From NCBI GenBank assembly GCA_023974075.1, contig CM043789.1, positions 41,685,025 to 41,749,024 of the forward strand: 64,000 bases of DNA, read 5' to 3'. This document shows positions 25,813-37,424 of the stretch, piece after piece. The DNA comes from Chaenocephalus aceratus (Eukaryota; Chordata; Actinopteri; Perciformes; Channichthyidae). Numbering within the stretch: position 1 is the first letter of the stretch; each line of letters starts with the position of its first letter. The notes beneath the pieces are model-generated. The model saw only the letters and a program-made list of their open reading frames with translations, did no database searches and was not told where the DNA came from. Made by a program: the position numbers and the translations under genes.

Positions 25813-26804
25813 TACATCCAGAGCTGATACCAGCAACAATGGAACCATTTTACATGATAAAATAACACAAATAAAAACTTCTTCTCTCTTTCCTTTTCTG
25901 TCTTCTTAATATTTATATATTTCTTTGTTCTTCTTACTTGTTTTATGTGTAAGTATAACAAATGTTTGTTTGTAAAAACGTTGGGCATCCAATATAAAAA
26001 ATCACAATAAAAGAAAACCCAATTAAACCCAAAGATATCATGTTTAAAACTCCGTGTGTCGGGTTACTCCGTTAAAAGTGTGCCACGGCGAAATAACACG
26101 AAAGTTGTGAGGCTCACGTGTCCCGGGGACGTCAAACTCTAACATTACGCCATCATGACACATCAGCATGAATTATTGAAGAGAAAAACCAATCAGCACA
26201 TGCAAGGATAACTCAACCCCATCTTTAAGAAAAAACCTATCATCCCTCTGTGCCTTCGCGCGGCCATGCTGGTAAAAAGAGCTCCCAAACTTAAAGTATT
26301 CACGGAGGACCGATAAGCCTCTCTGCTCTGAGAATTAAATTAAATATATAAAAAATACTCCCGCAATGATAAACAGCTGCTGGAGAAAAAAAAATATGAT
26401 TCCTTAACAGAGTGAGAGAAACGGCTTATGTTTATGACTTCTCAAAACAACTTTATTTTCTGACCTCTCCATAATCCCCAGAAAGTCTTTCAATTAGAGA
26501 ATGGCTGCGATTCTGCCTATTACTGCGCCCTGCTCCGAGACACACTGCGGAGAGGGGGAGATAATTGACCAATAAAAATGTAAATAGGGTGCTGGAGCAA
26601 ACCAGCATGTGATGTGGGAGGGGGGGGGGGGGGGGGAGGGGAGGGGAGGGGATAATCCACTGTGACAGGTTGTGTTGGTTTTGTTGGTTGCTAATTGGAT
26701 GCTCACAGACTTCTTTTCTGCACAAATACCATAATACCACACATACATGATTATTGACGGGAGCAAAATGAGACGAGGCAGTTCGGATGTGACCCCCACC
26801 GCCC

Positions 26805-26839
<35 letters not shown>

Positions 26840-27214
26840 GACCTCCAGGAGCAGGGCTTTCGGAGACAGGTGAGACGTGCGAAGAGACATGATTTGTTTG
26901 GCTAAAAGGGCAAAGTAGGGTTATACCTGTAATTGGATTTGACAGCAGGCAATATAGAGCTTTAATTAAAACTCTGATTGTGATCGGGTTTTGTTAGATT
27001 GATGTGGATTCATGCCCGTGTACAATTACATATTTATCATAGAATGTATCTTAGCACCATGTTAATTATTCACAATACAACTAGAAATACTTGGGTCAGT
27101 TTTAATTAAGCTATATTTAGATGTTTTATCGTGTGTCCTAATTAGTTTTAGCTTTTTTTAAAGGAGCAGTGTCATCATCATGGTTTCAAGTAGTTACAAG
27201 ATATAATGAAGACG
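25813..27214. other. unassigned with G- and CA-runs
   Basis: It contains a G17 run (26620-26636) followed by GGGGA repeats and (CA)n at 26806-26838. Long minus-strand frames at 26453-26890 arise from these low-complexity tracts. No other feature was recognised. Confidence 0.5.
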
Positions 27215-27420
27215 CGTGTGGCGCAGTGGGTTGTGCGTTGGTGTTCGGATCAGGGGGACACATGCAGGTTCAAACCCCACTGCAGTCAGCATGTCGTTGT
27301 GTCCCTGAGATACTTCACCCCAAAGTGCTCCTGTGGGGATTGCCCTGAGTATTGAGTATGTAAGTCGCGTTGGATAAAAGCGTCTAACAAGTGACATGTC
27401 ATGTGATGTAAGACATGTGA
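27215..27420 (+). mobile_element. tRNA-derived SINE with L2-type tail, copy 1
   Basis: The head has a Pol III A box (GTGGCGCAGTGGGTT, 27218-27232) and B box (GGTTCAAACCC, 27267-27277) but cannot fold as a functional tRNA. The body contains CTCCTGTGGGGATT. The 3' end TAAGTCGCGTTGGATAAAAG is the L2 tail seen in the LINE at 919, so mobilisation by L2 machinery is expected. The copy at 54.1 kb has the same parts in the same order. Confidence 0.88.
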
Positions 27421-27511
27421 AATGGGACACCACAATAGGCTGTAGAGTGCGGCCTAGACACTATAAATGTAATGTCAGCTGTACACAACAAACATATGTT
27501 TTCCCCATCAG

Positions 27512-27790
27512 AAAACACAGTGGAATGATTTTTGAATATTCGGTTTTTTTATATTTGTTGAGAGCACGACATTTTGGATTAATGATGGCTAAACTGTCAG
27601 AGAGCTGGACGTCAGAGAAATCAACAGACAGTAAGTAAACAATAAAGGGAACAGCAGAAGAAATCAGACAGGAAGTCAACAATAACAGCCATTTTTAAAT
27701 CAATCAAATCAGAGCCGCTGATTTATTTCTGCTGCACATTATCCCTTCCTTAACACATGTTGAAAGAGTCGTGTTTTATACACAAACATT
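27512..27790. repeat. dispersed repeat, family G copy 2
   Basis: CAGAAAACACAGTGGAATG, TTTTTGAATATT, CTGTCAGAG, GGGAACAGCAGAAGAA and GCACATTATCCCTT occur in the same order and orientation as at 12208-12520. The parent element is unknown. Confidence 0.6.
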
Positions 27791-27913
27791 ACAAGCTATG
27801 TATGCGTTAAGCATTATGCTTCATGTCTGTTCCTAAAACCCAACTGTTTACGTTTGAATGAATTTGAATTCACTTTTGATCAAAAACGCTCTGAAAAACT
27901 CAATTTACACTCA

Positions 27914-28520
27914 CGGCCCCTACACACGGCGGCGTGCGTTGCCGCTTCAACGGCCATTCGTGACGTCACGATTCGCCGAACTGCATTGTGGGAGCAAAGC
28001 GTAGCTTCTCTCGCGGTGCTCGCTGCAAAAGTAGAGCAATGTTCTACTTTTGCCGCCTCAACGGAGGCGTCAGCCAATCAAATCCCTCGTATGAAAATCT
28101 GACAGTACAAGCACTAGCCAATCAAACCGGGTGTATGTTGGGAGAGCCAGACCGCAGTTATTAGAAAATGTTCGTGGCGGTAGGGAATCACCCGGTACTC
28201 TATGACCAGTCCCTCTTTACATACAGGGATACAAACCGGAGGAGCCAGGCATGGGGGGAGGAGGCAGAGGCAGTGGGGGAAGCTGGTAGGTTTTCGCCTG
28301 TTTGGGGAGTTTATATCCAGTGCACTTCGTTTGAATGGACAGCTAGCAAGCATCGACAGTATATTTAGCCAGCATGGATGTAGCATGAATGCTTTGCTTT
28401 GTATGTCCGGGGCGGGACATGCATGTGATTGGTTGTTGGTCGTGTTGCTTGCGTTGACTCCCCAAGCTCAAGACACGCCCACCGCCAAGCGGCAACGCAC
28501 GCCGCCGTGTGCAGGGGCCG
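27914..28520 (+). mobile_element. Harbinger-like element keeping a MADF exon
   Basis: The inverted ends CGGCCCCTACACACGGCGGC and CGGCCCCTGCACACGGCGGC continue for about 34 bp with one mismatch. Flanks are TCA and TAA, compatible with a decayed TWA target duplication. Interior homology to 14200-14345 places both in one family. One exon-like open frame with a splice donor remains, and the DDE transposase is absent. Length 607 bp. Confidence 0.8.
28168..28285 (+). pseudogene. MADF-like exon of Harbinger accessory protein
   Basis: From ATG at 28168 the frame reads MFVAVGNHPVLYD, then TYRDTNRR, then QAWGEEAEAVGEA. It meets a consensus splice donor (G|GTAGGT) at 28286. The pattern of HPxLYD, YRD and AW matches the MADF/Myb-SANT-like DNA-binding module that PIF/Harbinger elements encode next to their transposase. 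Downstream exons are missing, so at most a stub of about 39 residues could be made unless the donor splices to host sequence. The frame is open, unlike its relative at 14.2 kb. Expression is unknown. Confidence 0.6.
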
Positions 28521-29880
28521 TAACTCCTAACAGTATGGATTACGTTTGGGACGAGAGGATAATTTAGCATCTAAAAAAACAACGTTGGGTTCAATTCTTG
28601 GTTTTTTCTACCACAACCAACACCTTTCACAGAATCCATGGTCGTTGCACCGTTGTTGATTCAAAAATATTGGTCAGTGCAGTATTGCCCAATAAAATGG
28701 TGTTAGTTTGACATGCAAATTATCCAAATCAAAGATAGCAAATATAATTATTGGTGGACAAATCGGTCTAATTTTCATTTAATGTCTGAAAAAATGAAAC
28801 GGAACGAGACAAAACAAAGAAACCGAGAAAATAAAAGGAAGGCGAGCAAATCATTTCCCAATCCATTCTCTATTTTAAAGAAATGCAAAGCGCATTATAA
28901 CCTCATTTCATGAAAAGTAGATAGAGCAAAATGGACGATACAAAATGGAAAAGCTTTCAGAGAGAATCGGGAGAATTAGTTGTTTTCTTCACCCTTTGGA
29001 GCGACTTCACTCCGTCGCCATGTGGTTGGCGAGCCGAGGATTTCGTTTTGTGTGACTGAAGGTGTGTGTGTGCACATGTGTGTGTCCAGGCCTCTGTCAG
29101 TGGGAAGAGCTCTTCATTAAGGAGCTGTGCTAAGAAAGGGCTCTTTTCGTTCCCACCCAACCCTTTCTGTTTGTGCTGACGAGAATTCACTCAGAAAATC
29201 ACTCGCATGTGACAAGAACGCTGAACTGATTCTAATCGCTGATTGTTTCGTCATATTTACGCAAACCTTTGTGTCTCTCAGCATGCCACTTCGATATGTT
29301 TCATCACTCTGGGAAAAATGTCTGCATGCTTTGAACTCACAGAGGCAGAGCAGAAGACAGTTCTTTCCTTTTGAATAATAAAAAAATAATCCTGTTTAGG
29401 GATGGAGTGGCGGGAAAATAACGAGGAAAGGAACTTCAACTACCTCACATAAAATGAATCAAATGAATCTGAAACACAGAATCTTTTGATTAAAACCAGG
29501 ACTGGTTTCCGTCTCATGGGATGCCAACGTAAGTCCGGCCATTATAACAGTTGTTTTGGAAGAGAGCGATCAAAAGAAACAATGCGGTAATTGCTAGTCT
29601 CCAGGAAGTGCGCCGGTAGTTGAAGCAAATGTGTGTAGTGGTCAAACCGCGGTACTGCAACTGGCAATACGCGGCGTTATTGGGCCCAACACTACTTTTT
29701 ACCATCGACTTACATTGGAAAAGAGACCATTGTAGATCAGTGTATAATGTAGTTTTATAGCTAAATCAACAACCCAGTATGAACACTTTTACATCCTTCC
29801 TTTAACTCATCAGTCATACTGATTATAGTAGGACATGATTGCAAGAATATGCCTCGGAAAATAAATTAGTGAAAGCAGAC
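28521..29880. other. mostly unassigned, possible repeat near its end
   Basis: Nothing was recognised in 28521-29490. The segment 29500-29740, ending in CATCGACTTACATTGGAAAA, has the style of a common fish interspersed repeat, but I see no second copy in this window. Confidence 0.4.
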
Positions 29881-29884
29881 TTAA

Positions 29885-30247
29885 AGGTGGGGTAGGTAAG
29901 TTTGAGAAACCGGCTCGAGATACACTTGTTGTTATATTCCATGGAATGCTCTTAACATCCCGATAGCAATGAATATCTGAAGTGCTTTGACAACAAATCC
30001 ATAAAAAAATGTCATCTGTAGAAGCCGTAATACTGTAAAAAGTACAACCGGCTAAACGGATTGGATGGCCTACCTGCCTGTCAGCCTTCCATCGGGGCAC
30101 AAACTTATCTCGTGCCCTCATTGGTCATGTGCGCGTTCGTGTGTGTTGGAGGAGGGGCTCTGTGAGGAAGTGGCAGATTTTCTCCGGTTGTGTATTTTCA
30201 AATTCTAGCGATCTCGAGCCGGTTTCTCAAATGTACCTACCCCACCT
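29885..30247. mobile_element. TTAA-target MITE with long inverted ends
   Basis: The left AGGTGGGGTAGGTAAGTTTG and the right end read inward, AGGTGGGGTAGGTACATTTG, pair over about 38 bp, continuing through GAGAAACCGGCTCGAGAT. TTAA flanks both sides (29881-29884, 30248-30251). The length is 363 bp, without coding content. The high end identity suggests recent activity of the family. Confidence 0.92.
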
Positions 30248-30251
30248 TTAA

Positions 30252-30748
30252 GCTAACGTTGAAATTCTGAAAAAGTGTAAGCTATTGAGCGAACATGTTA
30301 TTGTTAATAGTAGGCTACGGCAGAACAGTAACTTTCACACACTTGCTGCCCCTCACAGGACGCTCTGAATATCCAAACTGAAAATCCCAACTAGGCTCCG
30401 AATTTTCGAATGATATAGTTTTAAATGGCCATCTCCGAACACAGCCCTTTGCACAGGAGGTGCCCAGGTGATTGCTTTATTGATTCTGCTATGGTAGTAC
30501 ATGTATTGCATTCATTAAACTTCACACACGCATGCTTGAAGCGGCCGTACACAGAGTCGACAGAGAGGAGTAGTCGGTAGGACGGAGTTTATCTCTCCAT
30601 CTTCTCCTCCCTTTGTGTTTTTGTATACCTTTCATTCAGCGGGTTCACCAGACCCCTGAGAACATTCTAACCTGAGCATGAACCCACATCTCACCTCAAA
30701 TATGACAGCTTACACTTCCCTCTCATCTCCCTGTTCTGCTCCGGCTCT

Positions 30749-30809
<61 letters not shown>

Positions 30810-30904
30810 ACAGACACCTCAGGTTTCCTCTCATCTCGTGTGCACAGGAAAGTTGGCAACTTCTCTATTCCTCCTTTACTCTCTTACTCACTTTCTGTAT
30901 CTCA

Positions 30905-30956
<52 letters not shown>

Positions 30957-31578
30957 GGAACTCAACTGAGAGCAGACAGTGAGATAGAAAAGGGTTCAGG
31001 GAAGAAAGGGTTGAAATGTAAGATCTGTCATTCTGACCTTTGATGGTGACAAAGTGTGAGAGCGCTGCCACACACACGCTGTCTTTCACCGCTCTCTCCC
31101 TCGGTGTCTTTCTGAGATACTCGGATGAAAAGAGGCTTGTTTGGTTCAAGATGTGAGATAAGTCTATAAGAGCTCGTCCTGAAGTGGATTGGCTTCATTT
31201 GCTACTTATCTCTGGCTGTTTAAGCGAAAGGGCAATTAGTTAAAGATGACAACCTTTCATCCATCGTTTGATGCTGTATGTATTTCACTGTTCGGTGCAA
31301 GAGATGTGGTTTATACACAAACCATTGGGTTCCATCTACCCTGATGATAAATAATCATTTGAATTTGGTTCTGTTTGAGAAAAGGTTCAGAATTCAGAGA
31401 TTAAAATATATACTTTTTTTTCTGAAAATCTCAGAATTCTGACTTAAATATCAGAACTCCAGAATAATTCACTTTTGGTCAAATCTCAAAAAAACTTCCC
31501 CGGCCCTAATCCTCTTCCGTACTAATTCGGTCCATAAAATCTCCCGTACGTTTAGAGGACATCTTTACACAGACCAAC
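30252..31578. other. unassigned with two (CA)n tracts
   Basis: (CA)n occurs at 30750-30806 and 30906-30954, flanked by CT-rich DNA. The 121-codon frame at 30678-31043 runs through both tracts and is spurious. No other feature was recognised. Confidence 0.55.
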
Positions 31579-31586
31579 GTGCTAAC

Positions 31587-32398
31587 TAGGGATGTCCCGA
31601 TCACCTTTTTTTGCTCCCGATCCGATTCCGATCATTTGATTTTGACAATCTGCCGATACAGATTTTTCCCGATCCGATCTTTATGCAATGCATTAAGAGA
31701 AAAAAAAGGTAACAGATAACGGCTGGTCATCCAACGCGATGAATTCAGCTATCTTGGCTGTTATTGTGTTGACCTTTTCACTGTTCTGGGGCAGTTTCTC
31801 TTTCCTTTTAAAAGTCTCTGAAAGTGTCGGTTGTTTCAGTGCCGTTACCTGAGTGGCCGCTGTGTACTCGTCGTGTTGTTGTTGGTGTTTGTTTCTCAGG
31901 TGGCGTATTAGATTGGTCGTGTTGAACGTAGCTCTGTTCTTTCCACCATGCGGAACCTCCGCCTTGCAAACATTGCATCTGGCTGTTACACTGCCTTCGC
32001 TTTCAATTTTATAATACTTCCAAACTGCTGACATTTTCTCTGTCCCGACTCCCGAGTCACCAGCTGAACGTAGCCTCTCGTTAGCTTACTGCTACTATTA
32101 GACACTGCACCCACTCTGTTGCCAGATTTCAGAGAAATAAGCAACCAGGTCTGAAAACAAGCCCAACAGAAGCAACACGTACATGATGTTGTGTCATTTT
32201 AAACCAAATCTAAGTCCTCAGGATGACTTTAAGACGTGAACATGGTCATTTTTGTTTTGTAACATTAAATAATAATAAAAAAAATTATAAAAAAAAAAAA
32301 AGATCCCGATCCCCGATTTTTTCTCCCGATCCCCGATTTTTTAAAATCACGTGATCGGCTCCGATCCCCGATCACGTGATCGGATCGGGACATCTCTA
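31587..32398 (-). mobile_element. hAT deletion derivative with BED exon, perfect TSD
   Basis: Inverted ends TAGGGATGTCCCGATC and TAGAGATGTCCCGATC are flanked by the identical 8-mer GTGCTAAC at 31579-31586 and 32399-32406. Subterminal ATCCGATC/CCCGATC repeats crowd both ends. The interior keeps one open BED-type exon on the minus strand. The rest of the transposase is deleted, with AT-rich sequence in the remaining space. Length 812 bp. Confidence 0.93.
31693..32034 (-). pseudogene. BED zinc-finger N-terminal part of hAT transposase
   Basis: ATG at 32034 begins MSAVWKYYKI. The frame continues with RCNVCKAEVPHGG (Cys-x2-Cys near residues 19-22), NTTNLIRHLRNKH (the His pair) and QPTLSETF. It then reaches AKIAEFIALDDQPLSV near its end, a block that in hAT transposases leads into the catalytic domain. 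It stops at 31693, about 113 residues long. The DDE and C-terminal dimerisation regions are gone. The DNA-binding module is open and undamaged. The host ZBED family is the alternative, but position inside intact transposon ends argues against it. Confidence 0.85.
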
Positions 32399-32406
32399 GT
32401 GCTAAC

Positions 32407-32563
32407 CCGTGAGTTTTGTTTACACGACACCCCTACTCAAATGCCCTTAGAACTGAACTACAGAAACTTTGAAGAGGATGAGTGAAACAATTGTGAAATA
32501 ATATCAAACATGAAGAAAAGATTAAAGCATTTTGGAGACAATCCCTTCATCGAGGTCTTTAGA

Positions 32564-32640
<77 letters not shown>

Positions 32641-34334
32641 GCGGCGGCGTGTGCACATCAAGAGCTGAAAACAGCTGTAAGCACAGAGCAGTTAGGAGCG
32701 GCGTCCTCCGTGTGATGTCCCACTCTATTTTAAGGATAACGTTTTTGTTGGAGACACAAGCTCAAAGATATTGATGTTGCATCGTGTCACTAATTACCGT
32801 GTATCCCAGCCTTTTATAATCCCAGTGTTTTCCTAAAGTCTTTCTATAAATACTCCTTCTCTTTTCATTCTCTTTTCATTCTCAGAGATGTTTTCCTACG
32901 TGTTGTTTTACTACGACAGTGAGATATGATGGAAGCTTGTCCTCCTCAGAAAGGCAACAGCATTGTTTGTTTGTTTGTTTGTTCAAGTACTAATTGCTAA
33001 GAATAAATAATGAAATTGATGTTTAAGCTTTTCCGGACAATAAACCACTTTCAAAGTGACATAATGACATGTCCCTACCCCCTCAGGAAGAGGGTGGGAC
33101 AGTATCGAGGTGCAGTGATGATGGATTGTGCAGGACAACCAGGAAGTGTGTGTGGCAAAAGGTCCCTCCACAAAAAACAATTGGATTTTTCCACTGGATT
33201 TCAGTATTTTGCAGAACAGAGACTTTGGTTCAGAGAATGCCTTCCAACAGTCTCGATGCGTTTGGTTTAGCCACGGCAGCCATGGATTCCTGAAGCTGGA
33301 AAGCTTCCATGGCGCTTGATCCTTTTCCCAGCATGCATATGACGTCCCTCCAGTCCTATCACATTGTTTACAATCCAACACCTTTGTGTATTTTCAAAAT
33401 GGCCTTTTCTTTGAATCCCCAAGGATTTAAAATGAAGATGTTCCAAAACTACTTCTCTTGTTAGAAGGTCCTTTTACGAAACTGAAAAACTGTCAGAGAA
33501 TAATATGCTACGTAACAAGCTGATTGACATTCCTGTTGTTATTGCTTTCAAAAATATACACTCTTACAAATGTTTTTCATTGCCAGAGTCTGAACATGAT
33601 GACTACTTTGGGGTATATGATTGGATAATTCATTATGTGATGATTAACAAAACACAAAACCAGCTTGAGCAGCAACTTCTCTTAGTCATAGACCAATGTT
33701 GTTGTATTTATGTTGCATTCCGATGTGTAGTGGAAGTCGTTGTATTGGGCCGCTGAGAAACATGTCGTTACTGTGTAAACCCAAACACATGATGTTACTT
33801 TGACTGATAGATTTCTGAGCAGTGAAGCAGAACCGTTCCCATGTAGAATACTTTGATCTTGTTTTGAAGTTCGATTACATGCTTCCTTGATCTTTCCCTC
33901 CCTTTTCCCCAACATCCACGTCTCCATCTCCACCTGCACTTCCCAGCACACCTGGACTCACTTCTCCAGCTCCACCTGTAGACCCTGTGGGGCACAAAGC
34001 CAGGCTATAATGCTATAATGCCCCCGTTGTTGCCGGCCTGCTGGCTCTGGAGCCTGGGAGTAGATGCTCTGCCTTCATTCCCACTCTGTGACACTCACCG
34101 GGCATACCTGCATGCAAGACAATCCCCGAAGAATGTCCCAGGCTGTCTGAGGGGCGGCTTTGTCTCGTCCATTCCCAGACTTAGGCCCAGACCTCAGGGA
34201 GTATTGGCTTTTTGGTGCAGAAAAGCAGAAATACATTTTTTCTTTGTTCATGAGGGAGTTCTCGGGCTCAGCTTACCTTCCTCCGCTCCCTTTCTCCCTT
34301 TATTAAAATAGTAAAGCAATGTGTGAGAGTGATA
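32407..34334. other. mostly unassigned; family F relative near 33.2 kb
   Basis: After the hAT comes a compound microsatellite (listed separately), then AT-rich DNA. The segment 33165-33330 is a diverged relative of 19660-19710. The pyrimidine-rich 33880-33980 and the balanced 34018-34310 show no coding motif. Confidence 0.4.
32566..32649 (+). repeat. compound (TG)n(CGTG)n microsatellite
   Basis: TG units pass into about eleven CGTG units and then GCGGCGGCG. The poly-Arg-Ala-Cys-Val frame over it is spurious. Confidence 0.93.
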
Positions 34335-34537
34335 GGCAGTGGTGGAAGAAGTACTTAGATGCTTTACTTAAAGGGCACCTATCATGCTATTTTTAGGCAA
34401 TAGCATCGGACTCAGATATATAAAAAATGTCACTTCAATGTCTATGAGGTGTTTTGCTCAAAATACCAAACAGATCACCCGTTCTAGCCGCGCCTCATAT
34501 CCCTCGACTTCTATTGAAAAAATAGGGGGCAGAGCTT

Positions 34538-35192
34538 ATTTCATTTCAAACCTTTATTTATACAGATGAATCCCATTGAGATCATTGATCTCTTTTTCAA
34601 GGGAGACCTGCTCAAGTAGTTCCACATGAAACATAAAAACATCAACAGAACAACAAAAGGACATCATACAGCATCATTTACATAACTATCCACATGAGCA
34701 GGTACCAACAGCTTCCGATTGAGTAGCATCCAACCGAGCTTTACAAATATTTAGTGGCACCAGATTGTTCAGTTTCCATTTAATTTGCAGACTATTCCAA
34801 GACAGAGGAGCTGCGCATCTAAAAGCTGTCTTCCCTAAGACAGTCCTAGCAGTTTAATAAAACCACAGCATGCGATCTCAGGCAGGAGCCACTTACAATT
34901 CTCCGTGAGATCAGGGAGCAGATGTAGGATGGAAGTTTCCCTAACATGGCTTTGTATATAAAGATGTACCAGTGACTGAGCCTCCGTACAGTTAGTGAAA
35001 GCAAACCAGCCCTTGCATACAGGGTACAGTGAAGGGTTAATGCTTTACAGTTTGTCACACATCTCAGTGCACTGTGATACGCAGCATCTAACTTGACCAG
35101 GCAATTGGCAGGTGCATTCATATAGACCAGATCCCCATAGCACAGGTCAAAGGTCACAGAGCCTTTTCCTGGCCTCAAGCGAGAAACAGGAC
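34538..35192 (-). mobile_element. non-LTR retrotransposon 3' end
   Basis: On the minus strand an ORF2 C-terminal piece is followed by a 3' UTR. The UTR ends with AATGGGATTCATCTGTATAA and AATAAAGGTTTGAAATGAAA-like sequence at 34538-34580. The insertion interrupts the family B MITE, whose halves rejoin when it is removed. The clade is uncertain, with a CR1/Rex1-like element favoured. Confidence 0.7.
34846..35178 (-). pseudogene. LINE ORF2 C-terminal fragment
   Basis: A frame of about 110 residues contains DLVYMNAP near residue 16, then LDAAYHSALRCVTN near residue 30, LSLTVRRLSHW near residue 60 and FIYKAMLGKLPSYI near residue 72. These blocks are typical of the region after the polymerase domain in fish LINE ORF2. 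The reverse transcriptase core and endonuclease are absent. The frame ends at LLNC beside the 3' UTR. It is a 5'-truncated dead copy. Confidence 0.65.
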
Positions 35193-35639
35193 TTGTGCCT
35201 GCTCATGCGGGTCCCGGCAGATACTGTCTAAAATAAATGCTGCGGTGATGAAACGCCAAAACCACATCAAGGATCCTCTCTGAAACAGTCTGGAGCTCAA
35301 AGGCTTTCTCTCTTGCCGGTTATACCACAAGGTGAGTTCCTTCTTACTTCCTGCTTCTTCACACACATGCTCTCCAGTACAGGTTAGCTCTGAGTGTTAG
35401 CGATGCTTGCTAATGTAGGCAGACCATAATACGTCCAAAACACGTCGGGCATTGTTTCTGATAGTGCCGTGGGTCCACCGTCAGATATGACAGATGGCAA
35501 ATCTGGATCAGCTCCGTTGTTCCCCGTTTTTAGAGATTTGGGTCCGGAGGAAAAGAGAGAGGGTTTTGTTTTCTGACGATGCGTGAGTTCCCTGACGCAC
35601 CCGGACACATATTTATGTATAAAAGACATCAAAACGTTA

Positions 35640-35793
35640 AGTAGAAAATACGTCATTACAACATCTTATTGATTTATCGCTTTATGTATTTTTCTTAGTT
35701 TTTTGTTTTATTCTCTGTCAAAGCGACTTTGACTTTTTAGAAAAGCGCTATATAAGTGTCATCTATTAGTATTATTATTATTATTATTATTAA
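35640..35793 (+). mobile_element. LINE-type 3' tail with (TTA)n
   Basis: GTCAAAGCGACTTTGACTTT and AGAAAAGCGCTATATAAGTG are followed by a (TTA)n tail. This is the L2/Rex-type 3' end also seen at 49090-49149. It sits exactly where the right terminal repeat of the family B MITE is missing, consistent with an insertion-linked deletion. Confidence 0.65.
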
Positions 35794-36121
35794 AGTCCTG
35801 AATTCAAAATGTTAGTTAAGTAGAAGTATAGAAGTATTGCCAGCTAAATGTACTTAAAGTAGTAAAAGTACCCATCATGCACCATGGCTGTTTTGTAAGT
35901 AATATAGAATATTAAATGAGTCCTTCTTTTAATTGCATACAAATAAATACAAGAGCATTTACATATTGTTGTGTGTTAATTGTAAGACCATTTTAGATGT
36001 TTTTTTATATATATGTTGGTAGTAACGTACTGCATTATATCATATCAAAATGTCATGTGTTTTATATGACAAAAGTAACAATAAGTTAAATTGAAGCAGT
36101 GAAGTGAAAAGTACAATAAAT

Positions 36122-36599
36122 TAGGGCTGCTCGATTATGGCAAAAATCTTAATCACGATTATTTTGGTCAATAATCACGATTATTAAATACGATTATTCA
36201 TTGACTTTGAAAACATCCATTTATTGAACTTTACAACAAATAATAATTTGAACAGTATATTTTTAACTGTTGATTTCCCTGAACGTATAACTCAACTGAA
36301 AAACCAATACAAAAATAAATTAAATAAATGATACATTTAAATAAATAATATCAAAATGATAAATACCAATAAACAAGATCAACAAATATTTTGGAGCGCA
36401 CCTCCACAAGCTACTAAACATATATAAATATGATAAATAAAAATAAATTAGACTACAATTAATTAGATCAAATATGTTGTCGTGCACTGTCACAACCTAG
36501 CAAAGCAAAATAATCGTTTTTTTCGATTATGTTGTTTTCGTAATTGTGGCAGGCCATAATCGTAATTGCGATTAAAATACGATTAATTGCACAGCCCTA
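36122..36599. mobile_element. non-autonomous hAT, perfect 8-bp TSD
   Basis: Ends TAGGGCTGCTCGATTATGGC and TAGGGCTGTGCAATTAATCG (read inward) are flanked by the identical CAATAAAT at 36114-36121 and 36600-36607. Subterminal AATCACGATTATT-type repeats lie at both sides. The length is 478 bp, with an AT-rich centre and no coding remnant. It is inserted in the hAT MITE, so it is younger than that copy. Confidence 0.93.
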
Positions 36600-36690
36600 C
36601 AATAAATGTTCCAAAATGTAAAGTATGAAATAGCATTTAATGGAAATACTCAAGTGAAGTACAAGTATGACAAAATAGTACGACAAGAGA

Positions 36691-37189
36691 GCGGAAAAAG
36701 CGAAGTGGAAGGAAGTTTGATGGACGTTGAAATCTACTGAGAGGGAGGAGACGTGGAAAAAGAAAGCGAGGGGGCGGAGAAGGAGAGGGAATGTGTGAGA
36801 AAAGGTGACGAGAGGTGGGGAGTCTGTCAGGGATGGAGATCAGAAAGGATGCAGAGCAGAGGAACGATACTCAGGGTAGATTTTGACTTCCCATCAGGGC
36901 GCTGTCAGTTTTATAAATAACGGTAATCAATGGCTCAGCATGGCTCTGTCCTCTGCACTCATTTAGCTCAAGTGCATAAAAACCTGCTCAAGCTCTTTTC
37001 CCCAGCACGGCCATAGAGCTGCCACTGGGCCTTTTGTCTCGTTCATGCGTTTCTTTGGACACGGTGATCAAGATTGGTTTTGTATGTTGCACTGTTCAGA
37101 CATGACACTGTGCTAAATGGGTGCCTGTTTGTCGCAGATAGTGTCACCTCGTCTCAACTGATCCAAAACCTGAGATGGATGGAGGGAAA
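36691..37189. other. unassigned sequence
   Basis: A purine-rich stretch (36690-36860) is followed by ordinary sequence. No feature was recognised. Confidence 0.5.
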
Positions 37190-37424
37190 CTAAACTGCTT
37201 ACCAAGACCGAATAGGCCTGGTCGCGGCAAGTTGGTGTTTCCTGTTTTATTCCGAAAAGATTTTCACTACCTGTGTTATATTTGTTTTTACTTCCTGTCT
37301 TTGTGTGATTGTCGGATTCTCGTTTGCTTAGGTTTCTTTGAAGTCCTTTGCTTTTTGTTATATCGTAAATAAATACTTGTCTCGTCTCCCATCTTTGTTG
37401 CAGCCTATGAGCCGGGCCGTAACA
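37190..37424 (+). mobile_element. candidate LTR 3' portion
   Basis: AATAAA at 37368-37373 is followed about 50 bp later by GAGCCGGGCCGTAACA, the style of ending (GTAACA) of Ty3-type fish LTRs such as the one at 62942. No left end or target duplication was found, so it is probably truncated or misidentified. Confidence 0.35.

Larger units (their letters stand above)
34372..35634 (+). mobile_element. TTAA MITE family B, copy 1, right end lost
   Basis: It begins AGGGCACCTATCATGC directly after TTAA (34368-34371) and matches 38726-39385 in order: CAAAATACCAAACAGATC, AACCACATCAAGGAT, CACAAGGTGAGTTCC, TTAGCTCTGAGTGTTAGCGA. A LINE fragment (34538-35192) interrupts it. The right terminal repeat is missing at about 35634, where a LINE-type tail begins. 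Confidence 0.8.
34335..36690. mobile_element. hAT MITE, heavily invaded
   Basis: CAGTGGTGGAAGAAGTACTT at 34335 is the left end of a very common teleost hAT MITE. The body resumes at 35794 (AGTCCTGAATTCAAAATGTTA, then AAATGTACTTAAAGTA) and again at 36600-36690 (AATACTCAAGTGAAGTACAAG), where it breaks off before the right end. The gaps are filled by the elements at 34372-35793 and 36122-36599. Confidence 0.75.
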
